A stretch of 64,000 nucleotides of DNA from Gnetum montanum (lineage: Eukaryota > Streptophyta > Gnetopsida > Gnetales > Gnetaceae): NCBI GenBank assembly GCA_015680685.1, contig MNCI01011140.1, forward strand, positions 99,385-163,384, in the 5' to 3' direction. The notes below the pieces were generated by a model that saw only the letters and a list, made by a program, of their open reading frames with translations, made no database searches and had not been told where the DNA came from. The translations under genes and the position numbers were made by a program. Shown one piece after another: positions 33,342 to 44,336 of this stretch; position 1 is the first letter of the stretch, and the number at the start of each line of letters is the position of its first letter.

Positions 33342-35031
33342 TGTTGGTGTTGGAAATTTTGGTTGCTAACACAAAAAAAAAAAAAAAAAGATCTAAGCAC
33401 CATAACAGTTTTAACCTTGAGTCCCAAAGACCTTTGAAAATTGGGATTCAGGGTGCCTTGGATGGTATTGTCGATCACCCAAAGACTTAAAAAATGTAAA
33501 TGAAAATGGAAAATGGAAACATAAACATAGGCATAGATGAAATCAGAAATGAAGAAAAAAATGAAAATGTAAACATAAATAGAAATGAAGCTATAGTCAC
33601 AGATCCAAAAATGAAAACAAGTGTAGAAATAGAAACAACTGAAACTTGCACAACATGAACAATAAGCTTGTAGAAAAATAAAGAATAAGTTTCATGAAGT
33701 ATAGATTGTATGCCAAAGGCACTAGAAGTTGTTGGTAGGAGCTTGAAGTTCATTGGAGAAGGTAGGCTATGTTCTACTACAACTCCACAATCTGGTTTCT
33801 TTCCAGCTCTAGTTGTTGCCAACTTTTTGTTAGTTTCCACCAAGATCTACAACATGGTTATGGAAATGAATTTTCACTTTTTGGTGCAATGGTAGCTAAG
33901 CAGGAGTTTTTGTGCCTAGTGTAGTACCAATTTCTACTACAAAAGAGTAGAAGTAAGGCTACAAATGGATTTTGTGGGTTGTGAAAATGATAAAATTGTT
34001 GTTACTAGTGTAAAGTTTGGAATTGCTACCAGAGGTTGCAAATGCCAAAGTCTTGGGAATGCAAAAGCATTGGAATTGCAAATAAGTTGAAACCTAAAAA
34101 TGGTGTTGATGTTGGTATTTATAGGGTGAAATTGCTATCTTTGGATCTATGCACCACTACCATGATTGCTGATAGATTGGTATCAATGTGTAGGTTGCAG
34201 TGATCATCTACTCTCAACGTAGTTACCATTTATAGTAATTCTAGTATGGACTATAGTCACAAAACCCATCTGTATACTATAAATAGTAGATAGACTTTTG
34301 TGACTATGCTAGCACCATTCTTACTATGCTGGCATTAGTTGATAGTCATCTACTTTCAGCGTAGTTATCATTTATGGTAAGATTGGTATAGACTACAATC
34401 ACAAAATCCATCCATTTATTATAAATAGTAAATGAACTTTTGTGACTATGTTGACACCATCCTTACTACGCTAGCATTGGTAGACTACATTGAGGTTGTT
34501 GAAAATGGCAAAAGTGGTGGAAAATGTATGAAAAGTTGGAATCCATGGAAATGATCGAATTTGTTGAAAAGTATCATGCTTGGTAAAGAATGCTGTCTAC
34601 ATTGGCCATTGTTGACTTGGGATGACTATGCTACCTATTTTTGGAAAAATGGAAATTCCAATAATTCACTTCTACTTGTGTCTTGATGGTGACTATGCTA
34701 GCTACTATAGCATCATTGTCTATTGTAGCTACTGCGTCTATTGAAAATGGCTCTAGCATACTTGGGCCTATACCCCTACAAAAAACCCATGGAAATGTCA
34801 ATTTTAGTCATTCCTAAGGTGTTTTCAACCTTCTCAAGCCCAAATATAGACATGAGGTACCTGTTTCTACTTGGGAAGTGAGGAAATAACAACTTTTGAA
34901 GCATTCTTTAGCCTCAAGAAGTTGAAGTATGCAAGATTGTAGCTCATGGATTACATATCTTGCATTTACAATGAATCTTTACCTCAAGTTGGAAAATGAA
35001 GGTTAGAACCTAAATTTTTGGTGTTGTTTCA
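33342..35031 (-). repeat. R7 3' LTR
   Basis: 1690 bp. Outer end on the plus strand TGTTGGTGTTGGAAATTTTGG, inner end TTTCA. The TATA box (complement TATTTATA) is at 34116-34123. An A18 run at 33372-33389 is absent from the partner LTR and is a local expansion. Two diverged copies of a ~200 bp block (34200-34320 and 34340-34470, each with TTTACTATAAATAGTAAA-like pieces) lie in U3; the partner LTR shows the same duplication. Confidence 0.86.
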
Positions 35032-35090
35032 TTTTTATCTCTTTGTTGATGTTTGGAGGATTGACTAGAGAGACATTGACAAAGAATACA
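35032..35090 (-). other. R7 polypurine tract and hairpin
   Basis: Minus strand AACAAAGAGATAAAAA precedes TGAAACAAC. CTTTGTTGATGTT (35041-35053) pairs with AGACATTGACAAAG (35071-35084) at about 11 of 13 positions. Position and sequence match R4 and R11. Confidence 0.65.
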
Positions 35091-35990
35091 AAACATCATT
35101 GTAGGTCCATCAGCAATGTTTCCTCTCTACACTTGATCTAGTAGTATTGAACCATGCTAAAGGATGCTTGTGATGATGGGAGAAGGTTATGATGGTGAAA
35201 CAGTAGTGAGGTCATATGGAAATGATTATGAGGGTTAATAATGCATTCCAATTGTTGACATCATGGCTATATGGTGTGGCATAGAGATATTGGTCATGCC
35301 ATTTGGGCTTCACACTTCATATTTTGAAGTGTGGTTTTCTCAGCATATGCATTTGAGAAACCAATCACCTTGCTCCAAGATTTTCTTGGCTATTAGGCTC
35401 TTCCCTTGGTATGTTCAGAGCCATTGTTTTGTCATTTGGGTTTCATTGGCCATTTGGCTTCTTAGCAATTTGCTTTCCCATTTTTTAGGTGAAACCTGCA
35501 TTGGGTTTTATTGCCAAAGAGAGGTTTTAATTTGATTTTTCACATCAAGTGAGGTGTGTTACACTTGATGGAATAGATGATTTCCCATTGAATGAAGTGT
35601 GTTACATTCAATGGACTTAATGGAGGAGCATGACAAAGGGATTTCATATGGCAATGGTGGATGAATGTCAAACATCAGTCAACATTATCATCTAAGGTAA
35701 GGAAGGTTATAGTTAGGCTATGGGGTTGGGCTTAAAGGAATGGTAATGGAAATGATATGAAAGAAGCACTCTTAGCATAGTAGGGCAAACTGATCGAATC
35801 TCACACATTGAGGTCATGTGGTAACTTATTGTTGTGATGAGTTGCACCTCCATGATTACTCCAGGCTTCATCCTGGAAGCAAAACTCCAAGAGGACAAGA
35901 AAACCAACTGAGAAAAATCATGTTGTTGTAATGAAATACATAAGGCCATGTAGAAAAGATAGCAAACCCAATTACCAAAGATCACATGTG
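35091..35990. other. R7 3' spacer
   Basis: Non-coding. Several blocks match 60326-61200 of R11 (the GACAAAGAA(T/C)ACAAAA start, a pair of GTGTTACA(C/T)T(T/C)-type segments near 35560-35620, and CTTCATCCT near 35868). R4 lacks this spacer. The open frame at 35263-35535 shows no family resemblance. Confidence 0.5.
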
Positions 35991-35993
35991 TTG

Positions 35994-36053
35994 CCAATTT
36001 AAGGCCTTGATAGGTCGTGTTGGTAGTTTAAGGCCTTCACAGGCTATGCAAAG
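35994..36053. repeat. R7 minisatellite, 3' block
   Basis: Two units of about 30 bp with cores AATTTAAGGCCTTGATAGGT and AGTTTAAGGCCTTCACAGGC, as in R4 14908-14997. Confidence 0.7.
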
Positions 36054-36059
36054 CACACT

Positions 36060-36230
36060 CACATGTTAATTATTGTTAGCTACATGTAGTGTGGCTTTAG
36101 ATAAGAATGATTAACTAGATTGGCTAAGAATTTGTCCCCATGCTTGTGGATGGCATTGAGGACCAGGTCCCCTTTCTTGATCTTGTGCTTGTTGAGGTTA
36201 TGGGGATGCTGTGGTGTCCATACTCTAATC
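36060..36230 (-). pseudogene. R7 remnant of the integrase C-terminus
   Basis: At the nucleotide level this aligns with R4 15005-15235: the GCTACATGTAGT(G/A)TGGCTTT block, then GATTGG(C/-)-type sequence, then GAGGAC(C/T)(A/T)GGTCC. In R4 that region encodes the end of integrase. Here it is directly joined (about 36235) to sequence that in R4 lies before RT (18480-18560), so about 3 kb of pol is gone. Confidence 0.6.
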
Positions 36231-36495
36231 CTACATATTCACCATAAGCACATTAAGCAGCAATGGGTCAAAATGAGTAAATAATGCTTAAAATGATATA
36301 AAATATCATAGTAAATATACAAACACATGCTATCCTAGTGTTAATAAAAATGAGAACAAGGTTAACTAAGGCTATAGGATGTAAGTGAAGATAAATTAGA
36401 TGGAATGAAGGTGAAACAAATTTAAATGAAGGCCAAAACAAGTTAAAACTCCATAAGAACATGGAAAATAATGTCAAATATGGAAAATAAGATTA

Positions 36496-36555
36496 CACTA
36501 GGCTAGTTTTAGGCCTTGGCAGACCATGTTAGTAGTTTAAAGCCTTGGTAGGACA
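36496..36555. repeat. R7 minisatellite, 5' block
   Basis: Two units, GTTTTAGGCCTTGGCAGACC and AGTTTAAAGCCTTGGTAGGA, corresponding to R4 18689-18790. Confidence 0.7.
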
Positions 36556-37099
36556 TGGCTACATGATGTCAAATGATGGTCAAACCCCATCACTTAACAT
36601 CAATCAAAGGCTAGTTAAAAGGCCCACTTAACATCAATGATGGAACAAACCAAATGGTCCCTTAAAAAATTGATAAAAATAGTGCAAAGTTCACTTTTAG
36701 GAGTCATGGGGCCCACTGGAGTCAATTTTGGTAGTAAAAATCAATTTTTCCAACCTTACTACGCTGAGGGAAAATTAGGACTACATTGGGACCATTTGGT
36801 TTGTTCCATGGTTACAAAGAAGCTCTTTTCATTGGTTTATAACCTTTCGGCCTTAGTTGTCTTAATCTTGTCCATCCTTCCTAGAGCGTGTAGCTTAGGT
36901 TTCGATGCACATGCTTTGGGCTCCTTGCCCATAGGTGCAGTTGGTCTTGGTGTAGCTTGTTTCGAAGCCTTTTGTTGTTGGCCAATTTTAGTGGGCTTTG
37001 TTGTTTGTTTAGTGATAGGTTATTTTCATTACCATTGTGGTGATGTTTTATTAATAACCTTTGAGTTGTGGGTTGCTATAGGTGAACTTTTATCATGGA

Positions 37100-38880
37100 T
37101 CATTATAGGCTTATTTGTTGAAGGTGGAGGGACCTGGATAACAAAGGGTTCCATAGGCTTTGGAGGATTAGAAACTCATTGCTTACATTATGATGTTGAA
37201 GCCATTGAAGAGGGACATGTATGATGAAAGGTTTCTTAGCGACTAGAGGAGGTGGTACTTGTATGAAAAATGGCTCTCTAGGCTTTGTGCTTTGGGGTTG
37301 TGATGATACTTTGATGACAAACAACTTCCTAGGAGGGTTAGAAAATTTTGTTTCCATGAAGGAGGCTATGGTGTAAGAGTTATTATTGGTGCTTGGAGAA
37401 TTCATCTTAACCAACACCAACTCCCCATGGCCAATCATCTTTTGGATGTCATCTTCTAATGCTAGGAAAAAATCAGTGTTATGACTAGCCATTTGATGAT
37501 AGTGATAACACTTATCTAGTCTAAAGTATTTTTGTAGCTTAGGATCATCTTTGGTAGCTATCGTTGGATCTCTAACTATGTCATAAAGATAATCATGCCT
37601 CTTACTAGCCTCTTAAGATAGTTGCTTATGTTGTATACAATCATTTCTAAGCAATGTTTCTAAGAGTTTAGAGGGCTTTAAAGGAAACCTTGCGTACTTA
37701 GACCTATCCTTCCATCCAAAGTTTGGTCTTTCTTGATTTGGAGCATATGAAGTGGATAGTTGGGATGAGTTAGAAGATGTGTTGTGTGATGGTGATCCTC
37801 ACCTCTTCCCTTGTTTTAAGTATTTTTCTATTGTAGCCATAGTTGTATGTTCTTGCTTGGTTTTATTGTTATCTCTCCTTGCACATTGGGTTTTATAGGC
37901 CACATAGGTTGGATCGTTGCTTGCCTCAATTGCCTCCTTAATGTTCTTGGTTTATGAGAAGGCTTGGCTTTGTGATCAGGGTTCTAGGTAGTAAAGATTT
38001 AACTTAATAAAGTCATTTACTAATTTTTTGTAGATGGCTAATAGGTGAGTTTCATCAATAGGCTTTGGAATCTCATTAATTATTGAGTTCCATCTTTGAA
38101 TGAACCTTTTGACTAGTTGAGGTGGCCCCTACTTCACCTTCACCAATTGATCCAGTGCAGCATCTAGCTTCAAGTTGTATCTAAAGTAGTTGACAAATTG
38201 ATCTATTAAGTTTGCAAGGAAAGAGATGGAACCTCTAGGCAAGGTTTGGTACTAATTTAGAGTCTTTCCCTTTAGAGATAAGGGAAAATTCTATAGTATT
38301 ATATGAGGCGAAGCTTGCAAGAAGACACACTCAAACCAAAAGGTTACTAGATGTGCATTGGAATTCCCTTCACCATTGTATTTGGTGAAGTTTGAAATAG
38401 GCAAGCCTATGGGCAAGGTTAGTTGAGGCATCATAGGGCTTACAAGGTCATCGTTGTAGAAATCTAGAACCTTGACCATTTCTTCCTTTTCTTGACAATT
38501 TTCTAAATTAATTCTCTCACTAAACTCATCAACCTCTATGAGTTGTATGAGCATTTTTGAATAAAATATATGAGGGGGATTTGGTCATAAGGGGATGGAA
38601 TATATTCTTTTCCATCCTAGTATATGATTTTGAATTGATGCTTAGCATTAGATTTAGAGTATGGTATTAAGAGTCTAGCTTGTATCTTGGCATAGAGGAG
38701 GTTGTAGAACTCCTTGTTGATAACTATGAAATTTGGGGTTTTACCCCTTTTGTCTAAGTGATTACCTTTGTTCTATAACTGTGGGGTCTTTTGGATCATA
38801 AACATGAACTGCATCTTAATTGGATGCCATATTTGTTAGGTTAAGGGACAAGGTAGTTGATAAGTTGAAAGACATGATGA
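37100..38880 (-). pseudogene. R7 gag, near full length
   Basis: Start near 38875 (MSFNLSTTLSLNLTN). Then VHVYDPKDPTVIE, an acidic segment, and LPIGLPISNFTKYNGEGNSN (frame 38291-38554), the start of the capsid domain; VKRFIQRWNSIINEIPKPID follows; then KLQKYFRLDKCYHYHQMASH and LALEDDIQKMIGHGELVLV (37103-37492), which correspond to the Cys/His-type motif of Tat gags; then the basic, Pro-rich end with REPFFIQVPPPLVAKKPFII. The last block resembles the KPLVIxIPSPF stretch before protease in Ogre/Tat elements. Several stops. The long plus-strand open frame 36637-37224 is antisense to this end. Confidence 0.78.
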
Positions 38881-39540
38881 AAATGTAGTTTTAGCTGTTT
38901 TACTATTTTTAGTAAAAATGTAATAAATAGGATAATCCACTAATGTAGTTGTTGATCAAAAATGAAAAATTAGTGAGAAACTTTTGTTGCATGGTGAAAA
39001 TGAGAAAAATTGATTTATCCACTGAATGGAATTAGGTTTTCCCAACAAAATTGAGTTGTCCTAATGGAATTATGTTTTCCCAATGAAATTGGATTTTCTT
39101 GATGAAATTGGATTTTTCAATAGAAATGGATATTTCTAAAGGAATTGGGTTTTCCCAATGAAAATGAATTTTTCCAACATAAATGGATTTTTCCAAAAGA
39201 ATTAGGTTTTTCCAATGGAATGGGTTTTCCAAACGTGAATGGATTTTCCCAGTGGAATTAGGTTTTGGAATGGCAAATCCCAACCTACTATGCTAGGTGG
39301 TGGAAGCAAGAAATGTGGTTTATTTTGTTGGATTTCCTAGCAGATGAAACTGGGTCTTTGTAGAGTTGGATTTTCTAGGTAGACTATGTTGAACCCTAGA
39401 AATCTAGCAACTGCTGTGAAAATACAACAAAAATCCAAATACGTTGGTTTGCAAGATTATAATAGAATATGTTCACAAATTTGAGAACTTAAAAACATGA
39501 TAGTTGAAAATAGGTTTTGGCCAAGAATTTGGATGGAGGA

Positions 39541-39557
39541 CCTTGTTCTCATGCCAA
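39541..39557 (-). other. R7 primer-binding site, initiator-Met type
   Basis: Minus strand TTGGCATGAGAACAAGG, five bases inside the 5' LTR. It matches the initiator-Met-type site TTGGTATCAGAGCAAGG at 14 of 17 positions. This fixes the orientation and shows which LTR is the 5' one. Confidence 0.72.
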
Positions 39558-39562
39558 AAAAC

Positions 39563-41282
39563 TATTGGTGCTGGAAATTTTGGTTGCTATAATGGAAGCC
39601 AAAAGATTTAAGCGTTGTAATAGTTTTAACCTCAAATCTCAACAACCTTCACAAAATGGGATTCAAGGTGCCTTGGATAGTCTTGCTGATCACCCAAGGA
39701 CTTATAGAACATAAATAGAAATGACAAATGGAAACATTAACATAGACATAGACAAAATAAGAAATGAAGATGAAAAAAAACATAAATGTAAATGGAAATG
39801 AAGTTGTAGTTATAGATCTGAAAATGAAAACAACTACAAAAATGGAAACATGAACTAAACCTTGCATAACATGAACAATAACTTTACAAAAAAATATATA
39901 ATAAGGTTCACGAAGTATAGATTTCATGCTAAAGGAACTAGAAGTTGATAGCAGGAGCTTGTAGTCTATTGAAGAAGGTAGGCTATGTTCTACTGCAACT
40001 CCATTATTTGATTTCTTTTCAACTTTAGTTTCTAGCAACTTTTCATCAGTTTCCATTAAGATCTACAATGTGGTTATGAAAATGGATTTTCACTTTTTGG
40101 TGCAATGGCAACTATGTAGGAGTCTCTGTGCCTAGCATAGTGCTAGTTTTTGCTACCAAAGAGTGGAAGTAAGGTTACAAATGGGTTTTGTGGGTTGTAA
40201 AAATGCCAAAATTGTTGTTACGGATGTAAAGTTTGGAATTACTATCAGAGGTTGCAAATGCCAAAGTGTTGGGAATGTAAAAGTGTTGGAATTGTCAAGA
40301 AGTTGAAACCTGAAAATGATGTTTACATTGGGTATTTATAGGGTACAATATTATTTTTGGGTATGTGCACCACTGCCATGATTGTTGTGAGATTGGTGTC
40401 AACATGCAAGTTGCAATGATCATCTACTCTTAGCATAGTTACCATTTATAGTAAGTCTAGCACAAACTATAGCCACAAAACCCATCCTTTTACTATAAAT
40501 AGTAAATATAATTTTGTGACTACACTGACACCATTCTTACTATGCTGGCATTGGTTGATGGTCATCTAATTTCAACGTAGTTACCATTTATAGTAAGTTC
40601 GGTATATACTACAACCAAAAAACTGATCTATTTACTATAAATACTAAACAAACTTTTGTGACTATGCTAGCACCATCCTTACTACACTGGCATTGGTGGA
40701 CTATGCTAAGGTTGTTGAAAATAGCAAAAGTGGTGGAAAATGTATGAAAAGTTGAAATCTATGAAAATGATGGAATCCATTGAAAAGTGTCATGCTTAAT
40801 GGAGAATGCTATCTATGCTGGCCATTGTTGACTTGTGATGACTATGATGGCTATTGTTGGAAAAATGAAAATTCCAACAATTTCAATGTTGCACTTCTGC
40901 TTGGGTCTTAGTAGTGACTACACTGACTACACTAGCTATTGTAGCATTGATGTCTATTGTAGCTACTGTTGCTACTATAGCTACTACATATACTAAAAAT
41001 GGATCTTGCTTAGTTGGGGCTATACCCCTACAAAAACCCATGGAAATGTCAATTTTAGCCATTCCCAAGGCATTTTCAGCCTTCCCAAGCTCAGATATAG
41101 ATATGAGATACCTTTTTCTGCTTGGGAAGTAAGGCAATAATAACTTTGAAAGTATTTTTTGGGCTCAGAAAGTTGAAGTATGCAAGATTGTAGCTCATGG
41201 ACTACATATTTCACATTTATAATGAATCCTTGCCTCAAGTTGAGAAACAAAGGCTACAACATGAATTTTTTGTGGTGTTTCA
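39563..41282 (-). repeat. R7 5' LTR
   Basis: 1720 bp, pairing with 33342-35031. TATA box complement TATTTATA at 40333-40340. The inner edge reads TATTGGTG where the partner has TGTTGGTG. Many single-base differences from the partner show that the insertion is old. A dinucleotide-like patch at 40925-40995 (TAGCTACTGTTGCTACTATA type) produces two spurious Thr- or Ala-rich frames. Confidence 0.86.
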
Positions 41283-41951
41283 CCCCATTTTTGAACATTA
41301 TGGTAACTAATAGTATAACTTGATAATTTTAGTTACCTTAGAGCTATGGAAAACATTAATATGAAATCACCTTAAGCCTAAGTGCTAACATTTTTCAAAT
41401 TTGGAGCTAACAAGGGATCTAAATAGGGTTAATTATTAAGAAAAATCTACCAAAACTAACATTGGTCCGTTAGTGATTGTAGGTGATGTTAAAAGGAATG
41501 CCTAAGATTGAAGTCCTTTTGCAAGACAAAGAAAAGAGGCCAAGTGGAGGGCAAAGGAGGATATGCCCATGGACAACTAGTACATATAATGTTTGCTAGA
41601 CCCATGGAACGATGAGAAGAAATTTCAGTCCATACTTTAATAATGTTTTGTATAAAAGAGAAGCATCAACATAGCAATCAAGGTTGAAAAATTTACCACT
41701 ACTAGTGACAACAAGAAGATTCATCTTCAATGGAATTTTTGAAGACCTCTACAATTTTATAAAATTTAATGTCTGTCTAGTATTTTTTTTTTAATTTTGT
41801 AATACATCCACTTGAATAAAATTTTGTAATGCGGCACTCCAATTTTGTAATAGTAGCCAATCTAGTCTTGGCCACCCAATAATTTTTTATAACGAAACTT
41901 CATCCATTTATATATAACTTGAGGACAAGTTTTTAATTAGTCATGGAGGTA
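41283..41951 (+). other. R6 3' non-coding region, second part, with polypurine tract
   Basis: Continues the alignment with R2 (3700-4393). A TAG-GTGATG-type junction near 41485 corresponds to the splice-acceptor-like site seen in R1 at 581 and R2 near 3895. CTTGAGGACAAG at about 41921 and GTCATGGAGGTA up to 41951 are the polypurine region. Confidence 0.65.
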
Positions 41952-42938
41952 TAATGAGACCTAATATGTTGGGTAACTTTGTTGACACTTTTCCATCAAT
42001 GTGACCTCATTGAGGCATCCCTATCAATGTATCTTAAATGTGTTAACACATATATGTTGATGAGGTAGTGTTGATGCATCCTCAGGTAATGCATATTAGA
42101 TGTGTTGATGCATTCTCGTTGGTGCATCCTCATCAATGTAACCAAATGCATTAACTCATCTTTTTTTATACAATGTCTACATTTGCCTATAAATATGTGA
42201 GCATCCATCACATATTTGGCACCATTTGGTGAGTAGTGTAGCTAGACTCTTCTAGTTTTCCTCATAATCTTAGCAAACTAGCAATGAATTCTTGTAGTGT
42301 GAATTCGAGTTAGTTTTATGACATCTTATTCGAGTGGCATTGTACTTGGACACATTTCATCAATGGGAATAAGATCAAGATTGATTCCTATTCATTTCAG
42401 CACTTTGACTTAGAATATATTTACTTTCAATGCAATTTTTTTCCATGTACCTAGTTAATATTTACATTTTCATGCATATTAATCAATCAATGGAATGAGT
42501 GCAACTAGTTTTGACTATAAACATGTATTCACTTGGTAATCCCAGTAACATTATTGTTTGGCTCACCTAGTAGCATAACACTTGGTAAATCTAGTAGTGG
42601 GTATGTGAGTTCAAGATGTGTACAACAAGGTAGGAATGGATGCTTATTGCCCTTATGATAGTATAGGATTTAATTCTATTGTTAATTAGTTAAATAATTA
42701 ATTTATCTATTATTATCTAGTTAGTTTAAGACTCACACAACATCATAATCATATGTCTAAATTTGGACTAAATCATACATAACAAAGCTACCACTAGACA
42801 AAGTGAGAAGATAGTGACCTATGATTAATACTTAGCAATCTAGATACCACACTAGTCCCATCCATGGAATTCAATTGGATTACATGTGAACACTTGTGAT
42901 TCCTATGGTTGGGTGTAGGAGATGCCTACTACTCATCC
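41952..42938 (+). repeat. R6 3' LTR
   Basis: 987 bp, from TAATGAGACC (first TG mutated) to CTCATCC. TATA box TATAAATA at 42188-42195. It matches 27986-29016 but lacks some of the U3 GATGCATC-type units, which accounts for most of the 44 bp length difference. Confidence 0.87.
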
Positions 42939-43063
42939 TTATCTAATATAGTATAGATGAACACAACCTTCAAGAGATTTTCAACCTCTTTTTAATATCT
43001 TCCTTTTATTTTGGATTTAACCTCCATTGTGATTATCTTTTGGGATTGATGAAAACATCTATG
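42939..43063 (-). pseudogene. R5 start of reverse transcriptase
   Basis: The minus strand reads a Lys-rich stretch and then EVENLLKVVFIYTIL, the block that precedes the first RT motifs in Ty3/gypsy. It is isolated between R6 (left) and R8 (right). Its upstream part is at 48942 and its downstream part at 27985. Confidence 0.68.
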
Positions 43064-44281
43064 TGTGGACCTTTTGGTGTGTCAAAATGATAAGAAAAAT
43101 GAGACAAAGGTTTTGTGGTTGTTGTGGTTTTAGTACCAAGATGAGATGACAAGGAACACATTGATGTAGACAAAAGGAGAAAGTCATCCACAAGGTCTCA
43201 AGGTCTCATCTACAAAACAAAAGCTCAAAAGAAGAGAATTCAAAGAATGTGGATAAGTAAATTTTTCATCGTTGACACATACAGAAGTGCAAGGTTATGA
43301 ACAATGAACAAAGAATTCATCATGCAAAAGAAGGTGAAGAAAGATATCTTCAAGAAACAATAGACATCTTTGCAGAATTGAAAGATGCAAAGACAAAGAC
43401 ATCTCCGAGAAATAGTAGACATCTTTCATTAGGCAAAGAAGTCTTCATAGAACACAGGCTAGTTTTAGAAAGACATCTTTCCCTAGACTAAGACATCTTC
43501 CTAGAATGGAGATTACAAAAAGACATCTTTCCAATACAAATATGTCTTTCAAGAATAGAGGGAAAATACAAAAAGACATCTTAGGCATGAAGAAGACATC
43601 TTCCATGACTATTAGCTACCATTAGCTAGCCGTTGCATGAGTTCCAAGGTGGATTTGGAAACATGATAGCTATAAGAAGACATCATATTCATTGGGAGAT
43701 GTGCAAGCTCTTGTACAATCGTTGTATGATCATTTGTTAGTCATTGTGATCTTTTTTGTTCCTCATTATATTATCATTTATCCATTATAAAAGTGTACTG
43801 AACCTTAAAGTATAAGGATTAGCAAACTAAGTTGCATTCATCCCTTGTGGTTGTTGTTCCCCTTTGTTGCCCTTTGAGGTTGATGTGCTTCTTGCAGGAA
43901 GGCATCTTGATTGAACTTGTTGGGATCCTACAGGATTGAGTGATTGGTGTTATGGCATAACACTTCTAAGTAGAGCTTAATATTATAAAGGTTGTAGAAG
44001 CCTAGAAAACACATTCCAATCCTAATAGGACCTTGCAGGTTTTAGTCGTTGGTGTAACGTTACAACACTTTGGAGTAATGCTTGAAGATTGTACAAGGTG
44101 TGGACCCTTCAAACCACATTTGAAGGTAAAAAAGTCTATAGGTATGCTTATGATCTAGCCTCTGAGTGTGGACTACCCAAGTTAGGGAACCACATTAAAT
44201 TTGATATGTGTGTTTTGTCTAAAGAATTTCAATTTGAGAAACTTAGTCATCCCACCCTCCTTCTAAGTTCAATGATCCACA
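43064..44281 (+). repeat. R8 5' LTR
   Basis: 1218 bp. Between 43340 and 43690 GACATCTT-type motifs occur about nine times. A TATA box (TATAAAAG) is at 43786-43793, giving a transcript start inside the LTR. By eye the first 170 bp differ from the 3' LTR at roughly one position in eight. Confidence 0.88.
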
Positions 44282-44282
44282 A

Positions 44283-44298
44283 GGTGTATCAGAGTTTG
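44283..44298 (+). other. R8 primer-binding site
   Basis: GGTGTATCAGAGTTTG starts one base after the LTR. It matches the initiator-Met-type site TGGTATCAGAGC apart from an inserted TG. Confidence 0.65.
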
Positions 44299-44336
44299 GT
44301 ACTCTTCTTTGTCATCATTAACTTCAAGAGTGAACA

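Larger units (their letters stand above)
33342..41282 (-). mobile_element. R7: Tat-type element without RT and integrase, inside R6
   Basis: The LTRs are 33342-35031 and 39563-41282. The flanks CCTAA and CCCCA are a degraded target duplication, and the R6/R2 homology resumes on both sides. Orientation is minus: primer-binding site at 39541-39557, gag at 37100-38880, then spacer, minisatellite, a remnant of the integrase C-terminus, a 0.9 kb spacer and the polypurine hairpin. RT, both RNase H domains and most of integrase are missing. Gag and LTR features tie it to R4 and R11. Confidence 0.85.
27986..42938 (+). mobile_element. R6: complete gag-only element of the R1/R2 family, split by R7
   Basis: The LTRs are 27986-29016 and 41952-42938. 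Flanks TTATT (27981-27985) and TTATC (42939-42943) are a near-perfect target duplication, and the R5 RT frame is continuous across the two sides. Inside are a primer-binding site, gag, a short coding remnant, a long 3' region and a polypurine tract. Without R7 (33342-41282) the internal part is only about 5 kb and holds no protease, RT, RNase H or integrase. It is therefore a non-autonomous, gag-bearing derivative that would need enzymes from a relative. Confidence 0.82.

Noticed and set aside
36637-37224. Longest open frame of the window (195 codons, plus strand, several hydrophobic stretches)
   Set aside because: It lies antisense to the Pro-rich end of R7 gag and adjoining spacer. Such an end, when read backwards, gives Gly- and hydrophobic-rich frames without stops. 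There is no family resemblance and no promoter context.
40883-41137. Overlapping Thr- or Ala/Val-rich frames on both strands
   Set aside because: They come from a short TAGCTACTGTTGC-type repeat in the R7 LTR.
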